Assembly (NCBI GenBank): GCA_934477985.1
Contig: CAKSOR010000122.1
Coordinates: forward strand, 1 to 7,166
Origin: an uncultured Eubacteriales bacterium
Lineage (GTDB): Bacteria > Bacillota > Clostridia > Oscillospirales > CAG-272
Length of the DNA stretch: 7,166 nucleotides
Direction: 5' to 3'
The notes beneath the pieces are model-generated. The model saw only the letters and a program-made list of their open reading frames with translations, was not told the DNA's origin and searched no databases. This document shows positions 1 to 5,569 of this stretch, piece by piece; positions within the stretch are counted from its first letter, which is position 1; each line of letters starts with the position of its first letter. The position numbers were made by a program, and so were the translations under genes.

Positions 1-98
1 CCCCAATCCAACGGAGAGAAAAGAGCAGCGTCACGGAAGACAAGCTAGCCCGTCGCCCAGCGGAAATGGCGACGGCAGACTCGCCCAAGGATGGCGAG
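1..98. repeat. Family C hairpin repeat, left copy
   Basis: This segment recurs at 7071-7166 in the same orientation. Positions 47-95 match 7118-7166 with a single difference (G93 versus A7164), and positions 1-20 match 7071-7090 with two differences; the part between is more diverged and contains an indel. It can form two neighbouring hairpins: CCGTCGCC (50-57) pairs with GGCGACGG (68-75) around a 10-nt loop, and CTCGCC (80-85) pairs with GGCGAG (93-98). No convincing gene lies in it. It differs in sequence from the A/B-module repeats that follow, so I treat it as a separate family. The copy may extend leftwards beyond the window. Confidence 0.85.
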
Positions 99-104
99 CC
101 GCCT

Positions 105-133
105 ATTCCCCCTCCGGGGAATCCTTGTTTTCC
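105..133 (+). terminator. Possible Rho-independent terminator of an upstream gene
   Basis: ATTCCCC (105-111) pairs with GGGGAAT (116-122) around a 4-nt loop, and the T-rich stretch TTGTTTT starts two bases after the stem. The shape fits an intrinsic terminator reading rightwards, but the T-tract is broken by a G and set off by CC. The gene it would end lies outside the window. It could instead be another hairpin of the neighbouring repeat. From 134 to 165 I see nothing recognisable. Confidence 0.35.
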
Positions 134-165
134 GGTACACGATTATTTCACCGCTCCGAAAATTT

Positions 166-294
166 CACCGTAGGGGCGAACATTGTTCGCCCGAGTCCCC
201 CTTGAAAAGGGGGATGTCACCACAGGTGACAGGGGGATTCCGTATGGCTCGCCGCCCACATCGCCCCACCAAACAAAAACGGTAACTCACTACC
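166..294. repeat. Composite palindromic repeat, tandem unit 1
   Basis: First unit of a tandem array with a 128-129 bp period. It begins CACCGTAGGGG and has four modules. Module A is GGGCGAAC (174-181) paired with GTTCGCCC (185-192). Stem 2 is TCCCCCTT (196-203) paired with AAGGGGGA (207-214). Stem 3 is TGTCACC (215-221) paired with GGTGACA (225-231). Module B keeps its right arm CATCGCCCC (259-267) but its left arm has decayed. A linker with AAACAAAAACGG follows. Unit 2 is nearly identical through stem 3, with two differences in about 75 bases, which suggests a recent duplication. Confidence 0.9.
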
Positions 295-422
295 CACCGT
301 AGGGGCGAACATCGTTCGCCCGAGTCCCCCTTGAAAAGGGGGATGTCACCGCAGGTGACAGGGGGATTTGTAGGTGGCAATACCCACATCGACCCACCAA
401 ACAAAACCGGCAACTCACTACT
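295..422. repeat. Composite palindromic repeat, tandem unit 2
   Basis: Second unit, starting 129 bp after the first. Module A pairs 303-310 with 314-321, stem 2 pairs 325-332 with 336-343, and stem 3 pairs 344-350 with 354-360. Module B is degenerate: its right arm reads CATCGACCC (387-395) and the left arm GGTGGCAAT no longer matches it well. The linker resembles that of unit 1 (CAACTCACTACT versus TAACTCACTACC). Confidence 0.9.
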
Positions 423-550
423 CACCGTAGGGGCGAACATTGTTCGCCCGCAAGCCTCCCTTGAAAAAGGGGATGCCCGTCAGGGCAGGGGGATCTCGTA
501 GGGGGCGATGCCCACATCGCCCCGCTCCTTTTCAAAAAGGTAAACCACCT
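423..550. repeat. Composite palindromic repeat, tandem unit 3
   Basis: Third unit, 128 bp after the second. Module A pairs 431-438 with 442-449. Stem 2 is a shorter variant, TCCCTT (457-462) with AAGGGGA (467-473). Stem 3 is a different but still paired sequence, TGCCC (474-478) with GGGCA (483-487). Module B is intact: GGGGCGATG (502-510), loop CCCA, CATCGCCCC (515-523). The linker ends AAGGTAAACCACC (537-549), a 13-mer found again at 1711-1723 before the repeat unit in front of rnfC. Confidence 0.9.
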
Positions 551-630
551 CACCGTAGGGGCGAACATTGTTCGCCCGAGCCTCCTCTCCCAGAGGAGGT
601 GCCCGACAGGGCGGAGGAGTCTCTCATCCC
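551..630. repeat. Composite palindromic repeat, truncated tandem unit 4
   Basis: Fourth unit, 128 bp after the third. Module A pairs 559-566 with 570-577. Stem 2 is a wholly different paired sequence, CCTCCTCT (581-588) with AGAGGAGG (592-599). Stem 3 is GCCC (601-604) with GGGC (609-612). The unit stops after GGAGGAGTCTCTCATCCCCC: there is no module B, and the apbE leader starts here. The stem 2 right arm runs into AGGAGGTG (594-601), which resembles a Shine-Dalgarno sequence but lies too far from any start codon to serve one. Confidence 0.85.
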
Positions 631-632
631 CC

Positions 633-638
633 TATTAT
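633..638 (+). promoter_or_regulatory. Candidate -10 element upstream of apbE
   Basis: TATTAT differs from the TATAAT consensus at one position and is the only AT-rich patch in an otherwise GC-rich leader. No good TTGACA-like box lies 16-18 bp upstream; the nearest partial match, CCGACA (603-608), is 24 bp away inside the repeat. If this is the -10 box, transcription would begin near 645. That leaves the ATG at 642 outside the transcript and supports translation from 672. This is a guess from base composition. Confidence 0.3.
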
Positions 639-650
639 ACCATGTTTCCC

Positions 651-660
651 AAGGAAAAGA
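651..660 (+). promoter_or_regulatory. Ribosome binding site deciding the apbE start
   Basis: The purine-rich AAGGAAAAGA lies 11 nt upstream of the ATG at 672. The in-frame ATG at 642 is preceded only by pyrimidine-rich TATTATACC. The start at 672 also places the lipoprotein signal directly at the N terminus. Confidence 0.55.
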
Positions 661-671
661 AAGATGTTTTT

Positions 672-1631
672 ATGATTCGCTGGAAAAAACTTTTCACGGC
701 ACTTCCCCTGCTGCTGACCGCCTGCGGCACACCTGCCGAAACGGCGCAGACTGACACCATCTGGGTGATGGATACCGCCTGCACCATTTCCCTGCACGGC
801 GGCGATACCGCCGAAACGGTCTCCACCCTCCAGACCCTGTCCGCGGCACTGGATTCCTATGACGACGACAGCGCCGTGTCCCGGCTGAACCGCGAGGGCA
901 CGCTTTCCGGAGAAAACGCCGTCTGTCCTCTCGTCACCCAGACCGCCGCCCTGCAGCAGCAGTACGGCAGCCGGGTAGACCTCACCGTGGGTCGGCTCAC
1001 AAAGCTCTGGGGCATTACCACAGATGCGCCCCATGTCCCCACAGCGGCAGAACTGGCAGAAGTGCTCCCCACCATCTCCCCCTCCCACCTGACCGTCAGA
1101 GACAATACCGTTGCATTGACTGACGGCGCACAGCTGGACTGCGGCGCGGTGGGAAAAGGCTACGCCCTGGATCAGGTGCGCGCCGCCCTGGACGCTTCCG
1201 GCGAGACGACCTGGGGAACTGTCTCCATGACATCTTCCATTTTGTGCTACGGCGAAAAGCCCGGCGGCGAACCCTTCCGCATTGAGATCCGCGACCCCGA
1301 CAGCAACGGTGTTCTGGGTACGGTGTCAACTACCAGTTGTCTGCTGTCCACCTCCGGCGGCTATGAACGGTATTTTATTGCGGATGACGGAAAGAAATAC
1401 TGCCACATTCTCGACCCCAGAACCGGAATGCCGGCAGAATCCGACCTCACCACCGTGACTGTGTTCTGCGACAGCGGCATAAAGTCCGACTTCCTCTCCA
1501 CCCTGATCTGGATGGAAGGCACGGCCGGACTGGAACAGCACCTTCATCAGGAGGACTACCAGATCGTTGCCCAGGACACCGCCGGAACTCTCTACCTTAG
1601 TGATAACATTGACTTTACCCCCTCCCAATAA
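672..1631 (+). CDS. apbE: FAD:protein FMN transferase (ApbE), predicted lipoprotein
   Basis: ApbE enzymes split FAD and attach FMN to a threonine of Rnf and Nqr subunits on the outer face of the membrane, with Mg2+. The 319-residue protein starts with a short lipoprotein signal, basic MIRWKK and then hydrophobic residues up to LTAC, with the lipidated cysteine at C18. Family motifs follow in order: MDTACTISL (33-41), YDDDSAVSRLN (63-73), LWGI (112-115), LDCGAVGKGYALD (155-167), STSGGYERY (226-234), HILDPRTGMP (245-254) and SDFLST (272-277), whose aspartate corresponds to the metal-binding D of the usual ADALST. One oddity is that the usual GGN segment before the strand 'I..G' reads MTSSILCYG (186-194). 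An in-frame ATG at 642 would add ten residues; I prefer 672 for its binding site and signal peptide. Its position upstream of rnfC fits modification of RnfD and RnfG. Composite repeats lie on both sides. Confidence 0.93.
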   Translation: MIRWKKLFTALPLLLTACGTPAETAQTDTIWVMDTACTISLHGGDTAETVSTLQTLSAALDSYDDDSAVSRLNREGTLSGENAVCPLVTQTAALQQQYGSRVDLTVGRLTKLWGITTDAPHVPTAAELAEVLPTISPSHLTVRDNTVALTDGAQLDCGAVGKGYALDQVRAALDASGETTWGTVSMTSSILCYGEKPGGEPFRIEIRDPDSNGVLGTVSTTSCLLSTSGGYERYFIADDGKKYCHILDPRTGMPAESDLTTVTVFCDSGIKSDFLSTLIWMEGTAGLEQHLHQEDYQIVAQDTAGTLYLSDNIDFTPSQ

Positions 1632-1648
1632 CCCCACCCTAGGAAAAA

Positions 1649-1724
1649 ACTTTTCAGGTGTTTCGGGCAGAGGGATTCGTAGGGGGCGATGCCTACATCG
1701 CCCCACCCCAAAGGTAAACCACCC
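1649..1724. repeat. 3' part of a composite repeat unit (degenerate stem 3 plus module B)
   Basis: Just after apbE the sequence looks like the tail of a repeat unit. A worn stem 2/3 segment, ending GGGCAGAGGGATTCGTAG (1665-1682), leads into an intact module B: GGGGCGATG (1683-1691), loop CCTA, CATCGCCCC (1696-1704). The linker AAGGTAAACCACC (1711-1723) is the same as in unit 3. Unit 4 before apbE lacks exactly this 3' part, so apbE and its leader lie between the two parts of what could once have been one unit. Confidence 0.75.
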
Positions 1725-1824
1725 CACCGTAGGGGCGAACATCGTTCGCCCGCAAGCCTCCCTTGAAAAGGGAGGTGGCGCGCAGCGCCGGAGGGATCGT
1801 AGGGGGCGATGCCCACATCGCCCC
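1725..1824. repeat. Composite palindromic repeat, complete unit before rnfC
   Basis: This unit has all four modules well paired. Module A is 1733-1740 with 1744-1751. Stem 2 is CCTCCCTT (1757-1764) with AAGGGAGG (1768-1775). Stem 3 is GGCGC (1777-1781) with GCGCC (1785-1789). Module B is GGGGCGATG (1803-1811) with CATCGCCCC (1816-1824). The A-to-B distance of 70 bp equals that in unit 3 (71 bp). Stem 3 again differs in sequence from every other copy while remaining paired. Confidence 0.9.
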
Positions 1825-1882
1825 GCCGCCCAAGGAAAATCCCACCATCAATACACCCCCCAATCACCCCACCCAACCCAAG

Positions 1883-1889
1883 AAAGGAG
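1883..1889 (+). promoter_or_regulatory. Ribosome binding site deciding the rnfC start
   Basis: AAAGGAG ends 9 nt before the ATG at 1899. The reading frame stays open upstream to an ATG at 1809, but that stretch is translated repeat (module B) and C-rich linker with no binding site, so the start at 1899 is clear. No convincing -10/-35 pair is visible between 1825 and 1882; rnfC may be transcribed from upstream of apbE. Confidence 0.85.
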
Positions 1890-1898
1890 CAAACCCAT

Positions 1899-3185
1899 AT
1901 GAAAAAACTGCATGGTGTGCACCTGGCGCACCATAAGAATACCGAAAAATGCGCGTCCGTGCCGCTGCCCCTGCCGAAACTGGTGCGGATTCCCATGAGC
2001 ATGCACATCGGCGCACCCTGTGCCCCGGTGGTAAAGCCGAAAGATACCGTGCTGGTCGGACAGAAGATCGGCGACACCGATGCCTTCATGTCAGCGCCCA
2101 TTCATTCCGGCGTGTCCGGCACGGTAAAAGCCGTGACCACCTACCGCATGTCCAACGGCAGAACATGTCCCATGGTGGAGATCGAGACCGACGGACAGCA
2201 GACCGTCTGTCCCGATGTCTGTCCGCCTGCCGTGACCGATAAGGAGAGCTTCCTCAAAGCCGTTCGGGAGAGCGGCCTGGTGGGTATGGGCGGCGCAAGC
2301 TTCCCCACCCATGTGAAGCTGAACCCCAAACAGACGGTAGATACCCTGGTCATCAACGCCGCCGAATGTGAACCCTATATCACTTCCGACTACCGCCAGA
2401 TGGTAGAAGCCCCGGAAGAAGTCCTGGACGGCGTGCTCCAGGTGCTGCACTGGCTGCATATCCCCAAGGCCGTCATCGGCATCGAGACCAATAAGCCCGA
2501 AGCCATCCGCGTCCTCACGGAAAAAGCCAAGCCCCACCCGGAGATCCGGATCTTCTCCCTGCCCACAACTTATCCCCAGGGCGCAGAAAAAGTCCTGATC
2601 TATCACACCCTGGGGCGTATCGTCATGGAAGGCCAGCTTCCGGCAGACCAGGGCGTTATTGTTATGAACGTCTCCTCTGTGGCATTCCTCAGCCGCTACC
2701 TCAAGACCGGCATGCCTATGGTGCAGCGCATGGTGACCGTAGACGGCGATGCTGTGGGAAACCCCTGTAACGTGATCGTCCCCATGGGAACACCGGTGCA
2801 GGATGTGCTGGATTTTGCCCGGTGCGATATGGAACGCGCGAAAAAGCTGCTGTACGGCGGCCCTATGATGGGTATCGCCATCCCCGATACCGCCGACCCC
2901 ATCCTGAAAGCCAATAACGCAGTGCTGGCACTGGAAAAATTCGTCTCTCCAGAGCCGTCCGCCTGCATCCACTGCGGCAGATGCGTCCACGCCTGTCCCC
3001 TGCGGCTCATGCCCACGGAGATCGCAAAGGCATTCCGCCGGGAAGACAGCGAAGCCCTGGGTAAGCTGAAAGTGACCCTGTGCATGAACTGCGGCTGCTG
3101 CACCTACGCCTGCCCGGCAAAACGCCCCGTGGCAGAGACCAACCAGCTGGCAAAGGCATTCTATATGTCCAGCATTAAGAAGTAA
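1899..3185 (+). CDS. rnfC: Rnf complex subunit C, NADH-binding Fe-S flavoprotein
   Basis: RnfC is the peripheral cytoplasmic subunit where NAD+ is reduced (or NADH oxidised). The protein has 428 residues, the usual size for clostridial RnfC. After an N-terminal barrel-sandwich-like region, residues 127-141 (GLVGMGGASFPTHVK) form the glycine-rich nucleotide/FMN-binding loop related to NuoF. NAAECEPYITSDYR (153-166) and YPQGAEK (225-231) are further family signatures. Two ferredoxin-type [4Fe-4S] motifs close the protein: C356-x2-C359-x2-C362-x3-C366-P and C395-x2-C398-x2-C401-x3-C405-P, the second with an extra cysteine at C400. It is the first rnf gene, as in Clostridium and Acetobacterium, and is separated from rnfD by 155 bp holding a repeat, unlike the tight junctions downstream. 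Confidence 0.97.
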   Translation: MKKLHGVHLAHHKNTEKCASVPLPLPKLVRIPMSMHIGAPCAPVVKPKDTVLVGQKIGDTDAFMSAPIHSGVSGTVKAVTTYRMSNGRTCPMVEIETDGQQTVCPDVCPPAVTDKESFLKAVRESGLVGMGGASFPTHVKLNPKQTVDTLVINAAECEPYITSDYRQMVEAPEEVLDGVLQVLHWLHIPKAVIGIETNKPEAIRVLTEKAKPHPEIRIFSLPTTYPQGAEKVLIYHTLGRIVMEGQLPADQGVIVMNVSSVAFLSRYLKTGMPMVQRMVTVDGDAVGNPCNVIVPMGTPVQDVLDFARCDMERAKKLLYGGPMMGIAIPDTADPILKANNAVLALEKFVSPEPSACIHCGRCVHACPLRLMPTEIAKAFRREDSEALGKLKVTLCMNCGCCTYACPAKRPVAETNQLAKAFYMSSIKK

Positions 3186-3187
3186 AG

Positions 3188-3263
3188 CCTCCTCAGTCAG
3201 CCAGCGGCTGCCACCTCCTCTGTAGAGGGGGATCTCGTAGGGGGCGATGCCCACATCGCCCCG
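3188..3263. repeat. Rearranged composite repeat between rnfC and rnfD
   Basis: Three hairpins lie straight after the rnfC stop. CAGCC (3198-3202) pairs with GGCTG (3206-3210). CCTCCTC (3214-3220) pairs with GAGGGGG (3225-3231), with one G-T pair. Module B is GGGGCGATG (3241-3249) with CATCGCCCC (3254-3262). The stem 3 type hairpin comes before the stem 2 type hairpin, the reverse of the other units. Read on the opposite strand this part follows the usual order, so the middle modules appear inverted relative to module B; module A is absent. From 3264 to 3320 only AC-rich sequence without recognisable signals is seen. Confidence 0.75.
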
Positions 3264-3340
3264 CCGTCCAAGGGAAATCTCACCCAAGAAAAAATCCACC
3301 CCAACCCCAAAAAATAAAAACTCATGGAGGATGATAAACC

Positions 3341-4336
3341 ATGTCATTACTTACAATTTCTCCGTCACCTCATGTGCGGAGCGGCATGACCACACAAAAG
3401 ATCATGCTGTTGGTGGTGCTGGCACTTGTGCCGGCGATCGCGGCGGCGACCGTGGTCTTCGGCCCGCGCGCCCTGTTCATGGTCGTGTACTGCGCCGTCA
3501 TCAGCATGTTCACCGAACTGGTCTGTCAGAAGCTGATGCAAAAAGAAGTCACCGTCACGGACGGCAGCGCTATGCTCACCGGCGTGCTCCTGGCACTGAA
3601 CCTGCCTGTGACACTGCCCCTGTGGGAAGCTGCCATCGGCTGCGTCTTCGCCGTGGCTGTGGTAAAACAGCTGTTCGGCGGCCTGGGCTGTAACTTCGCA
3701 AACCCGGCCATCACCGGACGCGTGTTCCTGCTGTTGTCCTTCGGCGGCGATATGACCACCTGGGTGAAGCCCTTCTATTACCGCGGCAGCAATTTCATCG
3801 TGAAGCTGCTCATGGATAATCCCCGACTCGCCGACGGCGTCACCGGCGCAACACCCCTCGCCTCCGGAAATGCCAGCCTGACAGACCTGTTCCTGGGCAG
3901 CGTGGGCGGCTCTCTCGGTGAGACCTCCGCCCTGGCACTGCTCATCGGCGGCATTTTCCTGCTGGTCATGGGCATTATCTCCTGGCATACCCCGGCGGCA
4001 TACCTGGGCGGCCTGGCTGTCCTGGAGCTGTGCTATACCCTCGCCACCGGCGGCGAAATGACCGACGTGCTCTACGCCCTCCTCAGCGGCGGTGTCATCC
4101 TGGGCGCATTCTTTATGGCGACTGACTATGTGACCACACCCATCACCGGAAAGGGCAAGCTGATCTTCGGCCTGGGCTGCGCGGTGCTGACCTTCGTCAT
4201 CCGCGAATTTGCCAATATGCCGGAGGGCTGCTCCTTCTCCATCCTGCTCATGAATCTGCTGACTCCGTATATCGATAAGCTGACCATGACCCATCCTTTC
4301 GGCGCAAAGCCCATCGAGAAAAAGGAGGCGAAATAA
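3341..4336 (+). CDS. rnfD: Rnf complex subunit D, integral membrane flavoprotein
   Basis: RnfD (NqrB family) carries a covalently bound FMN and belongs to the ion-translocating membrane core. The protein has 331 residues and many hydrophobic segments (about nine or ten; for example near 20-40, 44-62, 93-111, 200-214, 219-235, 242-260 and 273-288). The flavinylation motif DGVTGATPL (165-173) is clear, with T171 the expected FMN-phosphothreonine. Other family signatures are DGSAMLTGVLLALNLP (74-89), GGLGCNFANPA (113-123) and FMATDYVTTP (258-267). GGAGG at 3326-3330, 10 nt before the ATG, supports the start; TGG-AGG spacing there is GGAGG preceded by CAT. The gene's last codons contain the binding site of rnfG. 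ApbE upstream is the likely modifying enzyme. Confidence 0.97.
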   Translation: MSLLTISPSPHVRSGMTTQKIMLLVVLALVPAIAAATVVFGPRALFMVVYCAVISMFTELVCQKLMQKEVTVTDGSAMLTGVLLALNLPVTLPLWEAAIGCVFAVAVVKQLFGGLGCNFANPAITGRVFLLLSFGGDMTTWVKPFYYRGSNFIVKLLMDNPRLADGVTGATPLASGNASLTDLFLGSVGGSLGETSALALLIGGIFLLVMGIISWHTPAAYLGGLAVLELCYTLATGGEMTDVLYALLSGGVILGAFFMATDYVTTPITGKGKLIFGLGCAVLTFVIREFANMPEGCSFSILLMNLLTPYIDKLTMTHPFGAKPIEKKEAK

Positions 4337-4337
4337 C

Positions 4338-4907
4338 ATGGCAGAACAGAAAACATCCGGCGTAAAGACAATGCTCCTGCCGCCTCTGGTGCTGGCAGTG
4401 ATCTGCGCCGTCTGCTGCGCTTTCCTGGCACTGGCAAACATGGTGACCAAGGATAAGATCGCCGCAGCCGAAGCGGATGCCATCCAGACCAGCCTGCAGC
4501 AGCTGCCCGATGCCGGCACATTCACAGAGATCGCCGGCTTTACCCCGGAGAATAACGAAAAGGCTTCCGCCACCGGACTGTACCAGGATGAAAAGGGACA
4601 GTTCGCCGTGCTGGTCACCGCAGACGGCTATAATAAGGGCGGTCTCCAGGTGGTTGTCGGCGTAGATGCAGACGGCGCTGTGACCGGCGTGTCCTTCGTC
4701 ACCGTTTCCGAGACACCGGGTCTGGGTACCAAGGTACAGTCCAACCCGGAACTGCTGACAGATAACCTGGTGGGTCTGTCGGACAGCGATGCCGTAAACG
4801 GCGTGGATAATATCACCGGTGCGACCTATTCTTCCAAGGGCATGAAGGCAGCCGTGACCTGCGCCCTTGCCACAGTCCGCGCAAATCAGGAGGTGACCGG
4901 CGCATGA
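4338..4907 (+). CDS. rnfG: Rnf complex subunit G, membrane-anchored flavoprotein
   Basis: RnfG (NqrC family) holds a covalent FMN in a domain on the outer side of the membrane and passes electrons to or from RnfD. The protein has 189 residues. A single membrane anchor spans about 13-34, followed by the FMN-binding domain. SETPGLGTK (124-132) matches the usual 'ETPGLG' signature. DNITGATYSS (157-166) is the flavinylation motif, with T163 the expected attachment site. The ATG follows the rnfD stop by one base, and its AAGGAGG binding site (4322-4328) lies inside the end of rnfD, which suggests coupled translation. The length is typical of Gram-positive RnfG proteins. Confidence 0.97.
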   Translation: MAEQKTSGVKTMLLPPLVLAVICAVCCAFLALANMVTKDKIAAAEADAIQTSLQQLPDAGTFTEIAGFTPENNEKASATGLYQDEKGQFAVLVTADGYNKGGLQVVVGVDADGAVTGVSFVTVSETPGLGTKVQSNPELLTDNLVGLSDSDAVNGVDNITGATYSSKGMKAAVTCALATVRANQEVTGA

Positions 4908-5569
4908 ACTACGGAAAAGAATTTACAAAGGGTATCCTGAAAGAAAACCCCACGCTGGTGGGACTGCTGGGCATGTGTCCTACATTGGCAGTCACAACAG
5001 CAGCATTTAACGGCATCGGCATGGGCTTGTCTACCATGTTCGTGCTGATCTGCTCCAATATCGTGATCTCCCTGCTGCGAAAGGTGATCCCCGAGCAGGT
5101 GAAGCTTCCCTGTTATATTGTCATTATCGCGTCCTTTGTGACCGTTATCCAGTTCCTGGTGCATGGCTTTGTCCCGGCGCTGTATACCAGCCTGGGGGCA
5201 TTCCTGGAGCTCATCACCGTAAACTGCATCATTCTGGGACGGGCGGAAATGTTCGCCTCCAAGAACAACGTGCTGGCTTCGGCGCTGGACGGCGCCGGCA
5301 TGGGTCTGGGCTTTACCCTGGCGCTGTTCCTTATGGGAAGCGTCCGGGAGATCCTGGGCAGCGGCACCTGGTTCGGACTGACCATCCCGGGCATGGTGGG
5401 ACATACCATGTCCCTGTTCGTTATGCCGGCAGGCGGCTTTCTGGTGCTGGGCTTTGTGATCGCCGTGGTCTGTGCCCTGTCCAAAAAGCAGCCGCCGAAG
5501 AAGATCGGCTGCGCAGGCTGCCCCAATGCGGCGGCATGTCACGCAAAGTGTGAGGAGGCTGACGCATGA
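4904..5569 (+). CDS. rnfE: Rnf complex subunit E, integral membrane Fe-S subunit
   Basis: RnfE (NqrD family) pairs with RnfA in the membrane. In solved Rnf/Nqr structures the two half-helix cysteines of each protein together hold a [2Fe-2S] cluster in the centre of the membrane. Both are present here: C25 in GLLGMCPTLAVT and C108 in LITVNCIILGRAE. The protein has 221 residues and about six membrane segments. After the last segment (about 175-192) comes a short cytosolic or external tail with four more cysteines, C203, C206, C212 and C216, within residues 201-217. The ATG overlaps the rnfG stop (ATGA at 4904-4907), and AGGAGGTGA (4888-4896), a perfect anti-16S match, lies 7 nt before it, so translation is strongly coupled to rnfG. 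Confidence 0.96.
   Translation: MNYGKEFTKGILKENPTLVGLLGMCPTLAVTTAAFNGIGMGLSTMFVLICSNIVISLLRKVIPEQVKLPCYIVIIASFVTVIQFLVHGFVPALYTSLGAFLELITVNCIILGRAEMFASKNNVLASALDGAGMGLGFTLALFLMGSVREILGSGTWFGLTIPGMVGHTMSLFVMPAGGFLVLGFVIAVVCALSKKQPPKKIGCAGCPNAAACHAKCEEADA

Noticed and set aside
91..285. A 64-residue open frame on the + strand
   Set aside because: It runs from the family C repeat through the possible terminator into repeat unit 1, has no ribosome binding site, and has an arginine- and proline-rich composition typical of translated GC-rich repeats.
165..440. A 91-residue open frame on the - strand across repeat units 1-3, in which a peptide block of about 43 residues occurs twice
   Set aside because: Units 1 and 2 are 129 bp apart, a multiple of three, so the repeat simply reads through in frame twice. 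There is no binding site, and the 128-bp spacing of the other units breaks the frame. The start MFAPTV comes from module A itself and recurs wherever A occurs.
166..630. CRISPR array
   Set aside because: The repeats are 128-129 bp long and contiguous, with no unique spacers of constant length and no cas genes nearby.
440..754. A 104-residue open frame on the + strand running into apbE
   Set aside because: It is composed of repeat units 3 and 4 and the out-of-frame start of apbE, without a binding site or recognisable domain.
1809..1898. N-terminal extension of rnfC by 30 residues
   Set aside because: The added stretch is translated module B and C-rich linker. The AAAGGAG site and the usual RnfC N terminus (MKKLHGVHL) both point to 1899. 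The same peptide start, MPTSPRRP, appears at 3247 from another module B.
2091..3347. Long open frames on the - strand opposite rnfC, rnfD, and rnfA/rnfB (also 3365-4618 and 5539-7035)
   Set aside because: They lie opposite genes with complete family motifs, are rich in His, Gln, Gly and Ala as expected from antisense of GC-rich coding DNA, lack binding sites, and show no recognisable domain.
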